A stretch of 64,000 nt of DNA, from the NCBI GenBank assembly GCA_023362775.1, contig JALMGJ010000002.1, positions 63,751,914 to 63,815,913 of the forward strand, given 5' to 3'. The translations under genes and the position numbers were made by a program. This document shows, piece by piece, positions 55,601 through 64,000 of this stretch. The notes under the pieces were generated by a model that worked only from the letters and a program-made list of their open reading frames with translations, made no database searches and was not told where the DNA came from. Numbering within the stretch: position 1 is the stretch's first letter; every line of letters starts with the position of its first letter. The DNA is from Charina bottae. Lineage: Eukaryota > Chordata > Lepidosauria > Squamata > Charinaidae.

Positions 55601-55884
55601 AGAAATCTCTGTTATTGCATTGCTTTTGACACTATGAGTCCAATTTGTTGTGTTAGAAATTAGGTTCTAAGGAATAGAAGTCCTGACAGCTGCATGTCAA
55701 CTCAGCAGCAAAAGCCAACATGTTCATAGTCTGGAATCGAAAGACTTACAAGAAAACACATTAAGTTTGATTTTATTCATTCTAGGGTTGTTTTGAAAGC
55801 TATGTTTAAATTAGCCTTTTCCCCCCTTCCCTTGAATTTTCTATTTGCAAATGAACCATTTAAATTGACTTGTGCAGTCTTATC
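51738..55884. other. long unique non-coding stretch
   Basis: About 4.1 kb without recognised genes. Holds the (GGGA)n/(GA)n tract at 52619-52666 and a possible decayed hAT relic at 53370-53515. No exon with splice support was found. Confidence 0.45.
52619..52666. repeat. (GGGA)n/(GA)n microsatellite
   Basis: GGGA units pass into about 11 GA units, a purine-only tract on the plus strand. Confidence 0.92.
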
Positions 55885-55995
55885 AGTCTGATGTTACCCA
55901 GATATGTTGGAATCACAGCTCCAAGAATTCCTGGCCAGAATGGCACGAAATTCTGGAAGCTACAATCGCCAAACAATCAGAGAGCAGCAGATTGA
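55885..55995. mobile_element. foldback repeat relic
   Basis: AGATATGTTGGAATCACAGC, CCAAGAATTCCTGGCCAGAA and AAATTCTGGAAGCTACAATC form a decayed hairpin of the common type in which TTGGACTACAACTCCCAGAA pairs with its complement. Termini and TSD were not identified. Confidence 0.5.
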
Positions 55996-56672
55996 GGACG
56001 ATTCCTCTATACTGTACTTCTAATGTAAAGTTAAAAATACGAAAGAACTGCCAAACACATTAAAGACCAAGTCCACTGTCCTGTATCCAGTGGTCAACCA
56101 GATACATTTGGAATGTCCATAAGTAGTATGGGAGGGCAGTAGTTGTCTCCTGCTTGTGTTCCATCCCAGGAATATATAGCCATCTTGGCTAGTAGCCATT
56201 GATAGCCTCATCCTTCATTAATTTCCCTCCTCCAGGACTTTGTCTGGTACATTTTTAAAAGCCAGCCAAGTTGGAACCACTAACAACACATTCCACATGT
56301 GTTGTGCGAAGATGTATTCCCTTTTTGTTCTGATTCTCCCACCATTCAGTTTCATTGGGTGACTCTGGGTTCAAGTATAATGAAGAAGGAATAATTTTTT
56401 CCTTTTCCATTTGTTTTGTATCATGCCTAATTTGACATTTTTATAATATCCCCACTTACTCATCTTTTTATTCCCAACCAAAATCTTTTTTTTTTACTTC
56501 TGAGCTACAGATGACTGATCACTTCTGTCAAAAGTATTTTGTCTGTGTACCCATTGCACTAGACAATTAGAAAGCCAGCAAAACCTATATAGCTAGAGGC
56601 AACAGTGGCTAAAAGAGGTATCTATTCGCTAAGAGGAAATTGGAAGCTGTATATACCAAGTCATAACAGTGG
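55996..56672. other. unique non-coding stretch
   Basis: Nothing recognised. Confidence 0.45.
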
Positions 56673-56680
56673 CCTCTCTA

Positions 56681-56924
56681 CAGTGGTGTGCTAGTAAATG
56701 TTTAACAATCGGCTGTTCAAAAACAAAGCCTCACATTCCAGTGCCTCCACATCTCACTGTCACTGCCGACTCCACTTCTGCCACCATGCTGTGCTGCTAG
56801 CTGAACAGCTGATTGGCATCCCAGCAATGTGGCTCAGCTTTGCTCTCCACAAACTAACAAAATTCCAGAAAATTTAACAATTGGCTCTCATGAGCCAATA
56901 CAAGCCATCTCCGGCACACCAGTG
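56681..56924. mobile_element. probable hAT-type MITE
   Basis: Ends read CAGTGGTGTGCTAG on the left and CACTGGTGTGCCGG from the right. Flanks CCTCTCTA (56673-56680) and TCCCTCTA (56925-56932) agree at 6 of 8 positions. TTTAACAATCGGCTG near the left end and TTTAACAATTGGCTC near the right end are direct repeats in the body. Degenerate but consistent with hAT. Confidence 0.6.
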
Positions 56925-56932
56925 TCCCTCTA

Positions 56933-57344
56933 GCTAAGTATTGTGATTGATATCATCTCTAGGGGTTCAAATTCTAACCAGTGAGGTTCTCAACTTTTAC
57001 CTGAACACGCAGGGTGCATGTTCTGTAACCATCTGCATGCCAGTGATGCATGTTACCATTGAGGTATGGCCGTCTCCTTTAAGTTCTTATCTAGGTATAA
57101 CATTTGGGATATGTTTACAATTCAAAGAACCTTGTAGTTTTAGCTGGTAACCAATCAGGTTAGCCTACATTTGTGAATCCGGTCACTACTACATTGTCAG
57201 AAATAGCACTCAAAATATTGATTTATAAAGTAAGGAAAATACATGATACTTCTTGTCCTGATAGAGACAGCCTATTTTTCTTCCTCTCCTCCAGACACCA
57301 GGTATCTAAATTTATCTAAGGGGATTATACATTTCTGCAGAGTT
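56933..57344. other. unique non-coding stretch
   Basis: Nothing recognised. Confidence 0.45.
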
Positions 57345-57824
57345 TTTTTGTTTCATTTATTTATTTATATTTCTAAATTATATCACCGCCCATCTCCCCC
57401 CATTTCCGGAGGGGACTCTGGGTGGTTTACACAAGCCAGCAATTAAAACATATAAAAATATATAAAATACAATACATAAATTAATTAAATATATAAGACC
57501 CAAGAGGCTCTGATGTTAGGTTTTAAAAGAACTCTACGGAACAAGCCAACCCCAGGAGGAGCTATTACTCCCCCCATCCCAAGCGAGGTGGCAGAGCCAG
57601 GTCTTCGGTTGTTTCCGGAAGGTCATAAGTGTGGGGGCTAGCCTCACCTCCAGGGGCAGAATATTCCAGAGGGCGGGTGCCACTGCCAAGAAGGCCCGCC
57701 TCCTGGACCCCGTCAGATGGAATTCTCTTATAGACGGGGTCCGTAGTAAGCCCTCTCTGCATAACCGGGTGGAGCGGGTCGATGCTCTGGGGCTGAGGCA
57801 GTCCTTTAGGTAACCTGGTCCCAT
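57345..57824 (-). mobile_element. L2 LINE 3' fragment, minus strand
   Basis: The minus strand encodes the L2 C terminus (GPGYLKDCLSPRASTRSTRL, RRRAFLAVAPALWNILPLEV, FRKQPKTWLCHLAWDGG) and then a 3' UTR ending in the reversed tail at 57345-57435. It is close to copies A and B but truncated to about 480 bp. Confidence 0.9.
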
Positions 57825-57995
57825 GCCATTTTCAGTTTGTGTGTGAAACTGTACTTGATATTTAATGTTTGTGGTTTTAATAGATATATGTATGTATTTA
57901 GGGTATATTGATGTTGTTTTAACTGTTGGTTGGGAGCCGCCCAGAGTTTGATATAAGATGGGCGGCTATATAAATGTTTTAAATAAATAAGTAAA
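57825..57995 (+). mobile_element. L2-type 3' end, plus strand
   Basis: GAGCCGCCCAGAGTTTGATA and GATGGGCGGCTATATAAATG with (AAAT)n form an L2-type end, head-to-head with the previous fragment. It is a different subfamily by its 3' UTR. Confidence 0.75.
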
Positions 57996-58489
57996 TAAAT
58001 TTCATTCAGTTAGGCTTCAAGGAGTACTTTTACATTGGTAGAACTGGCAAAACTCAAAGGATAAGAATCCCAGATTCTTCTTTATTTATCTTCTGAATCG
58101 TGTTTTCCCTGGGCCAAATTTATCTTTTTAGTTACTCCCTCATTTCCTTAAACTTTGCCAACAACAATTATGAGACTTCAGAACACAATTTAGAGATCCG
58201 TATTTCTGCACAGCAGGTTTTTATAAAACACTCTAAACGTAGACAAGGCCTTGTTTGCAAAGAGAATATTTGGCAAATAGCATTGACAGCAGGGGTTGGT
58301 TTTAAAACTAGGTCTTGTAACATTTGCCAGCTTCTTAAACCATCCTCTGTGCTGTAGCTGGTGTGCAAGTATTCAATTAAGATAATATTTATCATCTGTG
58401 AAAAAATACTTTCAAATTCAGCAACTGAAATTGCTATTGAAGGTACTAAGGAAGAACACATTTTTGCCTAATCTAGTGAGTTTATAATG
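57996..58489. other. unique non-coding stretch
   Basis: Nothing recognised. Confidence 0.45.
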
Positions 58490-58497
58490 CCCTACAC

Positions 58498-58925
58498 CAG
58501 GGCTTTCCAAACTTTTGCTGTTGGCGACACACCAACGGCTGGCCCACAAAAACCCAGAAGCGCCGCTAGTGCAGCGAGCGAAAACCCGGAAGCGCCAGTG
58601 GCGGTGTTTCCGGGTTGTCGCGGCGGCAGCAGCTGCCCCTTTGAAAGGGCAGGCTCCGGGCCCCCCGAAAATGCCCTTGGTTCCGGCAGGGAGGCGAAAA
58701 GCCTCGCTGCGCATGCGCATGCACACCCTGCTGGGCTTCCTGGTGCACAGCTGATCAGCGCAGAGAATTTCCACCCCGGGCGGCCCGGCAGCGTGCACGT
58801 GAGATTTTCGCCTCCCTGCCGGAACCGAGGGCATTTTCATCAGCGCTTCCGGGTTGTCATGCGACACACTTGGGGCCCCTGGGCGACACAGTGTTGTGTC
58901 GCGACACACAGTTTGGAAAGCCCTG
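58498..58925. mobile_element. hAT-type foldback MITE, copy 3
   Basis: The 428-bp element has the perfect 8-bp TSD CCCTACAC (58490-58497 and 58926-58933). Ends are CAGGGCTTTCCAAACTTTTG and, from the right, CAGGGCTTTCCAAACTGTGT, each followed by GACACAC. The interior is CpG-rich and contains repeated CCGGAAGCG and its complement, and GGAGGCGAAA with a complement. It is the longest of the three copies. Confidence 0.94.
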
Positions 58926-58933
58926 CCCTACAC

Positions 58934-59187
58934 TGTTTAAAACGATATAGCCTAGGGATCTTTTTTGAAAAGTAGCAGTTTCTACCTTACCTACATTGCA
59001 CAAATCTATCAGAAGGTCAAATAGAAGCAAATGTAAGCCATGTAAAGCTACACTATTAAAAAGAATCTATAATATCAGTAGAATGAACCATACTCCAAAA
59101 GCAAAATGGGTTTGATCTCTAGTTCACCTAATCTTTTTACCAATCATGTTACAAATTTTCAGGATTCTTCATAGTAAACAGGAGAAC
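58934..59187. other. unique non-coding spacer
   Basis: Nothing recognised. Confidence 0.45.
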
Positions 59188-59400
59188 ATAGAATCATAAG
59201 GTTGGAAGGGACCTTGGAGGTCTTCTAGTCCAACTCCCTGTCCAGGGCAGGAATTCTCATCCTATCCCAGACAAATGGTTGTCCAACCTTTGTGTGAAAA
59301 CCTCCAGTGTTGGTGCACCCATGACTCCAGGAGGCAGGCTCTTCCACTAATTAATAATTCTCGTGGTCAGGAAATTTCTAGCTTGAAATAAGGAGGAATT
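59188..59400 (-). mobile_element. CR1 LINE 3' end, minus strand
   Basis: ACATAGAATCATAAGGTTGG, AAGGGACCTTGGAGGTCTTC and TAGTCCAACTCCCTGTCCAG are the reversed CR1 3' end; the terminal CATAGAATCATA corresponds to the CR1 8-bp terminal repeat. Later sequence (CCAACCTTTGTGTGAAAACC) continues the pattern. Coding sequence is not preserved. Confidence 0.88.
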
Positions 59401-60597
59401 TACTGCCCAATCTTTAGAAAGGAACTAGTTGATTACTAGATCGACACTGACACTGACACTGAACTTAATGAATATTAACATCTCTCTGGACTTTTCATTT
59501 TTGTGCAGTAATGGGAAATTACAGATAGCAGAGGATTGAGCTAAAGTTCATTACAGTAATGAGAATTCCATCCAGTTGTGTCTTCTGCCCAAATGTCACC
59601 AATCTAGATGGTTGGGTTTACTCATTTTGTGCTAAGCCAAAAGCACATAGACCATGTTATGCTAAGCCACAATGGATGAACCGAGTTACTTATGACTTAT
59701 TTGACAAACTATTGTTAAACAAGCCTTGGCTTAGCACTACTTGTCAAACTATTTAATTGTAAGGCCTTGGCTGAAGAATGTGTTCTAACAGCAAGCTATT
59801 TAGAACCCTACATGTTTAAGATTCAAAAGCCATGCAGAAAATAGCCTCCCTTGTGAATGTGGGGACTGGTTGGGTTTCCACCTCAGTGAGCTAGTGATAC
59901 CTGAATGGGGATTGAGTATTTAGTGTATCTGCAGAAAGGCAATGTTTCTGGCTGGTATTTATACTGGCAATCTCCACAGAAACATAAATGCCTCATAGAT
60001 ATTTTGCTGGTTTTCTTTAAAAGCAAAAAACATCCAACTGGCACCTTTCTGGCCAGGGTCTTCAACAAGCAGAGTTACTGCCAGATCTGAAGATTAGGTT
60101 TTTTGATTTTTGGCATCTACAAAAATTCCTTGGGATGGGGGAAAAGGTGATGACAAGGCTGCTGCTGATGGGAACATTCCATAGTATCCTTTTCTCTAGA
60201 ATGTTTCCTGTTGGTACAGCTTAACTTTTGGTTCCTCCAGTACATTTTTCTTTTTTTGAATACGGTGTCACACTTAATCTTCAGAAAATGATCAAAGGCA
60301 AGAATGTCTTCCAATTTAGAGACAATGGTCAGAACACTTGCTCCAAATATACTCAAGGCAGCCTCTGTTCTTCAACTTGTCAAGATTAATTTTAACATGA
60401 ATTGCTTTTATAGGTCTCTTTATAGGACAAATCACCCATTGTCCCATCAAGGAACACCAGAACAGTATTGCAAAACTAACCCTTTCTTTCTAGGACATAT
60501 TTTTTTATTTTTTTTCCCTCCTGCCCTGTTTTCCTTTCACCATGGAAACCACTCCCACAGCAGAAACTAGAAACTAGCCACGTTCTCAGTATACTTC
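59401..60597. other. non-coding, with a possible MITE relic
   Basis: At about 59620-59780, GTGCTAAGCC, ATGCTAAGCCACAATGGATG and CCTTGGCTTAGCAC suggest a decayed foldback repeat, similar in kind to 43800-43930. No gene recognised. Confidence 0.4.
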
Positions 60598-61030
60598 TTC
60601 CTTTTATAGAGCTTTATTAATTTTCAAGATATAATTAAAACACAAAATACAGAATATAGAACAGATAGAATACAAGTCTAAAAAAGAAACAGAAACTAAA
60701 CCAGTGCAAGAATAGACAGAAAAACATATAAGACAGGTGGCTTCTGACCTTCTCCAACAGAGATATAAAAGTACATAAAAGTTAATCTCTTGCCATTAAA
60801 CATTTAGTAACATTATTTCTCTAAAATCAAACCATTTAATCATCAAAAAGCAAAATCAAAACTTCATTTTTTTGCATTACAAGCAAATAGTCCAAAAGTG
60901 GCTTCCAAATAGAAACAAATCCAGTTACAGTATTTTCTCTTATCAATGCTGTCAGCATTCTCAGTATAGTTCTTGAATCTTGGTAGACTGTATAAAAAGT
61001 CTATAGCCCAAAAATAATAATCTTGCATAT
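60598..61030 (-). mobile_element. L1 LINE 3' end, minus strand
   Basis: The minus strand has an L1 ORF2 end relic (TGFVSIWKPLLDYLL) at about 60925-60870 and then a T-rich 3' UTR closing with AATAAAG and an A-rich tail at 60598. It is 5'-truncated and in the opposite orientation to the L1 that follows. Confidence 0.65.
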
Positions 61031-61447
61031 CAAATCAACAGAATACTAAAATCACTGAACTACTCATTATATTTCCTAATTTATGTCATAGCAAAACCAG
61101 AGCTAATGCAGCATTAAAGTTCTTCATTTTCTTCCTAAGAGGATAGTATAACTTTAATATGGCTCTGAGTCACTTTAATGTGAATTTCTCTGCCTAGCAA
61201 AAATGATTGTCCTATTCTTCATTTAAGTGTAAAATGTACTCACCTGGCTAATGGCTTGATCTATTTTGTTTTGTTTAGATAATAACATTTGTGGAGGAGT
61301 GTGGAGATGGCCTTGAAGAAATAATTCAACAACCTTTATATAAAAACTGCTTAGCCCAGTAGACAGGAGAGGGTGAGGAAAAAAACTCAAGATTGCCTCA
61401 CCTTGATTCTGTTTAGTGTAAGAGGGAATAGACAGAATCTCTGTCAA

Positions 61448-62818
61448 GCTTTCAAGATTCTGTTATTATATTCTATTACAAATAATTTAGCTTTGGATAT
61501 GTTTAAAGCCTTTGATTGTGTGGAATGGCCAGCTTTAAAAATAATAATAGAAACCTGTGGATTTGGTGAAAGATTTAAATGATTGATAAATCAATTATAT
61601 CGACGAAATACTGCAATGGTTGTGGTAAATGATGGAATGACAGATCAAATTCCACTAGCCCGAGGTACAAGGCAAGGTTGTCCCTTTCCCCCGATTTTAT
61701 TCACTTTAGTTATAGAAATTTTAGCCAATTTCATTAGAGAGGATGAAAGTATTAAAGGGATTGGGAACAAAGGGAAAATTAAAGTAAGTTTGTTTGCAGA
61801 TGACACTTTATTAACTATTGAAAATCCCCTGGAGTTGTTGGAGGGAATAGAAGGATACTTGAAAGAATTTGGGGAAATGACAGGGCTGCAAATAAATTGG
61901 TCTAAATCAGAAATGATGTTATTTAACTACAGTAAGGGGAGAGAGCGATGGTTTGAGTAATAATGAAATAAATATTAAGTTAAGGAATTTGATAAAATAT
62001 TTAGGAATAAATATAACAAGAGAATTGGATAGTTTAGAAAAGGAAAAATTCTATAAATTAAAGCAAGAGATTAAAAAGAAGTTGGAGGAGTACAGGAAAA
62101 TTAAATTATCATAGTTTGGCAGAATAGCAATTATTAAAATGAAGATATTACCCAGAATAAATTTTTTATTTAGGATGTTACCAATTTAAGGTATCAGATA
62201 GAAATGAAGAGTTGGCAAACCATGATCAACAATTTTTGCAATGGAGATAAGAAAGCAAGGGTGAATAAAAAAAGATGGTATAAACCTCAAAAAGCTGGAG
62301 GATTGGGGCTCCCAAATTTAAGATTATATTATATAGCTAATCAAATAAGATATATTATAGATGGTATGGTAGGACAAGGAGAGTTGAATTCGTTGGAGAT
62401 GGAAACACAATAATTGGAATGGAAATTGGAAAATTTATTTTTTAATAAACCCATTAAGAAATGGCTGGAAGGAGTTGAGAACCCCTTTTTAAAAACTATG
62501 TTAAGGATTTGGGCAAAATATAAAGAAAAATTAATGCCAGTTGTTTCCCCATTGACTCCAGTGGTGATGATGGAAAAATTCCCTATAAATTTAAAGAAGG
62601 AACTGGAAAAGGAATTGCAGGAGAAGAAAATATTTCGAATAAAGGATTGGGTGAAAGAAATGAATGGTAAAGATCGAATAAGAGAGGTATTAAGGGGAAG
62701 AAAGTTATCTTGGCTTAATTGTATACAATTAGAGAAATGGATTAAGGAGTGGATAAATGAAAATAAAGAATGTAGAGGCTATACAAGGTTTGAGAAGATG
62801 ATTTTAGAGAAAAGATAA
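61448..62818 (+). pseudogene. L1 ORF2 reverse transcriptase, broken
   Basis: Motif A relic FKAFDCVEW near 61505, then a TGA at 61580-61582, GTRQGCPFPPILFTLVIEIL, motif C LFADDTLL (Asp codons 61799-61804) and GLQINWSKSEMM follow. The frame is lost at about 61960, regained as IKYLGINITREL, and continues in ORFs at 62204-62413 and 62414-62818 (KRWYKPQKAGGLGLPNLRLY, WIKEWINENKE). The Asp of motif A is intact but several stops prevent expression. Codons are AT-rich as is usual for L1. Confidence 0.85.
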
Positions 62819-62978
62819 AGAAGAAATATAGTTTAAAAAGGTGAAACAATGAAATTTATGAAATGTAATTAAATTTATGAAATTAATGAAATCTACCCAC
62901 ACTAACCAAGTGCTCCACTACCAAAGCAATAACCCTACCTCCCACAAGAGGAGCTGTGTAAGAACACTATTCAGATGA

Positions 62979-63845
62979 GCACAAACGCACTGCAGCAACC
63001 CAGAACACCAGAAAAAGGAAACAGACCACTTATATAGCATCTTCCAGCAAAATGGATATCCACGCAACTTTATCAAAAAGTGCCTGACCACTCAACCCAC
63101 CACAGCAAAACCAACAGAAGCTATGAAAAGGATTACACTGCCATACATCAGAAACATCTCAGAAACTACTAATAGACAGTTACAACCACACGGCATCACT
63201 GTAGCACACAAACCAACCAAAACCCTTCAGAACATTGTAAGTAAACCAAAAGACCCAGTAGCCCAAGAAGAAAAAAGAGGAGTTATCTACAACATACAGT
63301 GTAAGGACTGTAACAGCCACTATGTAGGACAGACTGGCAGAAGACTAGCAGAACGCATCCATGAACACCAACTAGCAGTCAGAAGACATGATGAAAACTC
63401 CTTAATCTCACAACACATGGACAGACTTAACCATACTTTCAACTGGGAAACTGTGAGCATCTTAAACCAAGCCAAATCCAAAAATGCTAGAGAATTCCTG
63501 GAAGCTTGGCACTCGGACAAAGCAGCCATCAATAGACACATAGAGGTAAACAACATTTACATACCATTCATAAGAGACAATAGAAAAGCCAGAAGACCAG
63601 AACAGCTCTTTGCCAGCAATCAACAACAAGATAGGCAAAGATTAACAGCAAGATTAGCAGCAGAGGAGCAATCAAACAACACAATAGACCCTAATCAAGG
63701 AACTATTAACTCTGTCAATCAACCAAGCAGCAAACAACAACCCATTCAAAGTACTACCAAGGAGAGTACAAGACCCCCACCAACACAGGCAGGACAAGCC
63801 AGGGTATATAAACAGAGAGCAAGTTCCACTCCCTTTTCGCACTGA
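62979..63845 (+). CDS. GIY-YIG endonuclease region of PLE copy 2
   Basis: After a TGA at 62976-62978 the frame is open to the stop at 63843-63845. It covers an RT-endonuclease linker (SIFQQNGYPRNFIKKCL, MKRITLPYIRNISETT), then GIY-YIG: GVIYNIQCKDCNSHYVGQTG, RRLAERIHEHQLAVRR, FLEAWHSDKAAINRHIEV, and a Gln-rich tail. The likely catalytic Tyr, Arg and Glu residues are present. The first ATG in frame is at 63123. RT is missing, so the domain could at most be a free-standing fragment. Confidence 0.85.
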   Translation, partial: AQTHCSNPEHQKKETDHLYSIFQQNGYPRNFIKKCLTTQPTTAKPTEAMKRITLPYIRNISETTNRQLQPHGITVAHKPTKTLQNIVSKPKDPVAQEEKRGVIYNIQCKDCNSHYVGQTGRRLAERIHEHQLAVRRHDENSLISQHMDRLNHTFNWETVSILNQAKSKNAREFLEAWHSDKAAINRHIEVNNIYIPFIRDNRKARRPEQLFASNQQQDRQRLTARLAAEEQSNNTIDPNQGTINSVNQPSSKQQPIQSTTKESTRPPPTQAGQARVYKQRASSTPFSH

Positions 63846-63875
63846 AGATGTTGCCTAGCCTGGCAATGAAACGTC
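63842..63875 (+). ncRNA. minimal hammerhead-like motif, PLE copy 2
   Basis: CTGAAGA at 63842-63848, helix II TTGCC (63851-63855) with GGCAA (63862-63866), then GAAACGTC at 63868-63875, where C-G can close a tiny stem III and UC is the cleavage triplet end. It begins inside the stop codon of the GIY-YIG frame. The motif fits the minimal hammerheads reported in PLE terminal repeats; such forms are thought to work as dimers. Activity is not shown here. Confidence 0.6.
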
Positions 63876-64000
63876 TGCAAGAAAACAACAAGGCTCAGAG
63901 AGCACCAAGGACTCCACAATGAAATCTATAAGATATTAGAAATTGAAGATCAACAGGATTATTTTAAATTAGTATGGGATTATGATTTAGTACAACAAAT

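Larger units (their letters stand above)
62895..63917 (+). mobile_element. Penelope-like element copy 2, 5'-truncated
   Basis: The 10-bp TSD AATGAAATCT lies at 62885-62894 and 63918-63927. The insertion starts within the RT C terminus, at the segment matching 5690-5650 of copy 1, and includes the whole GIY-YIG region and the 3' UTR with a hammerhead-like motif. It has no inverted arm. It retains the approximately 225 bp that copy 1 has lost. Confidence 0.92.
61440..64000 (+). mobile_element. L1 LINE, ORF2 region, interrupted by a PLE
   Basis: L1-type RT and downstream ORF2 sequence run on the plus strand from about 61440 to 62894, and L1-like sequence resumes at 63918 (IYKILEIEDQQDYFKLVWDY) and leaves the window. 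The Penelope-like element at 62895-63917 lies between, flanked by the duplicated L1 bases AATGAAATCT. The 5' portion is missing. Confidence 0.88.

Noticed and set aside
1..64000. CRISPR array or prokaryotic defence system
   Set aside because: Direct repeats present are microsatellites, TSDs or transposon units; there are no regular spacers, no cas-like frames and the DNA is vertebrate.

Overview
The window is vertebrate nuclear DNA, most likely from a squamate reptile. It is AT-rich, has no prokaryote-style gene packing, and is dominated by transposable elements typical of lizards and snakes: Sauria-type SINEs, BovB (RTE) LINEs, L2, CR1 and L1 LINEs, two lineages of Penelope-like elements (PLEs), a Ty3/gypsy chromovirus and several hAT and Tc1/mariner MITEs. 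The only candidate host-gene feature is a GC-rich promoter with CCAAT boxes and a short first coding exon near 41.5-42.07 kb (+). Its product could not be recognised.

Layout. 1-4648: 3' part of a chromovirus (gag, protease, RT, RNase H, integrase, chromodomain, 3' LTR), apparently inserted into a minus-strand PLE (4649-6299) that also carries a hAT MITE. 6300-6610: minus-strand L2-like end. 9136-13675: an L1-derived minus-strand element bounded by a 15-bp target-site duplication (TSD), holding a 2.2-kb L2 copy and a tiny palindromic PLE. 14.1-16 kb: old L2 and CR1/L3 remnants. 18-28.6 kb: SINEs, BovB and RTE pieces. 29.9-30.5 kb: decayed LTR-element protease and possible LTR. 34.7-36.4 kb: second L2 copy, interrupted by an antisense L2 3' end. 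37.8-40.2 kb: L2 and CR1 ends with microsatellites. 41.5-42.1 kb: promoter and exon, followed by presumed intron holding MITEs and SINEs. 50.0-51.7 kb: a PLE with inverted flanks, a GIY-YIG domain and a nested BovB. 55.9-60 kb: MITEs, L2 and CR1 ends. 61.4-64 kb: plus-strand L1 ORF2 interrupted by a third PLE.

Most informative observations. (1) A canonical -1 frameshift heptamer in exact phase at the chromovirus gag/pol junction, followed at the right distance by a predicted stem. (2) Minimal hammerhead-like motifs in all three PLE contexts, with different helix II sequences that keep base pairing. (3) A PLE insertion reduced to a perfect 80-bp inverted repeat with a 1-nt spacer inside a 15-bp TSD. 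(4) A hAT foldback MITE family with three copies, each with a perfect 8-bp TSD. None of the autonomous elements seen is intact: frameshifts, stops or 5' truncation affect each. Family names rest on motif recognition, not on database searches.
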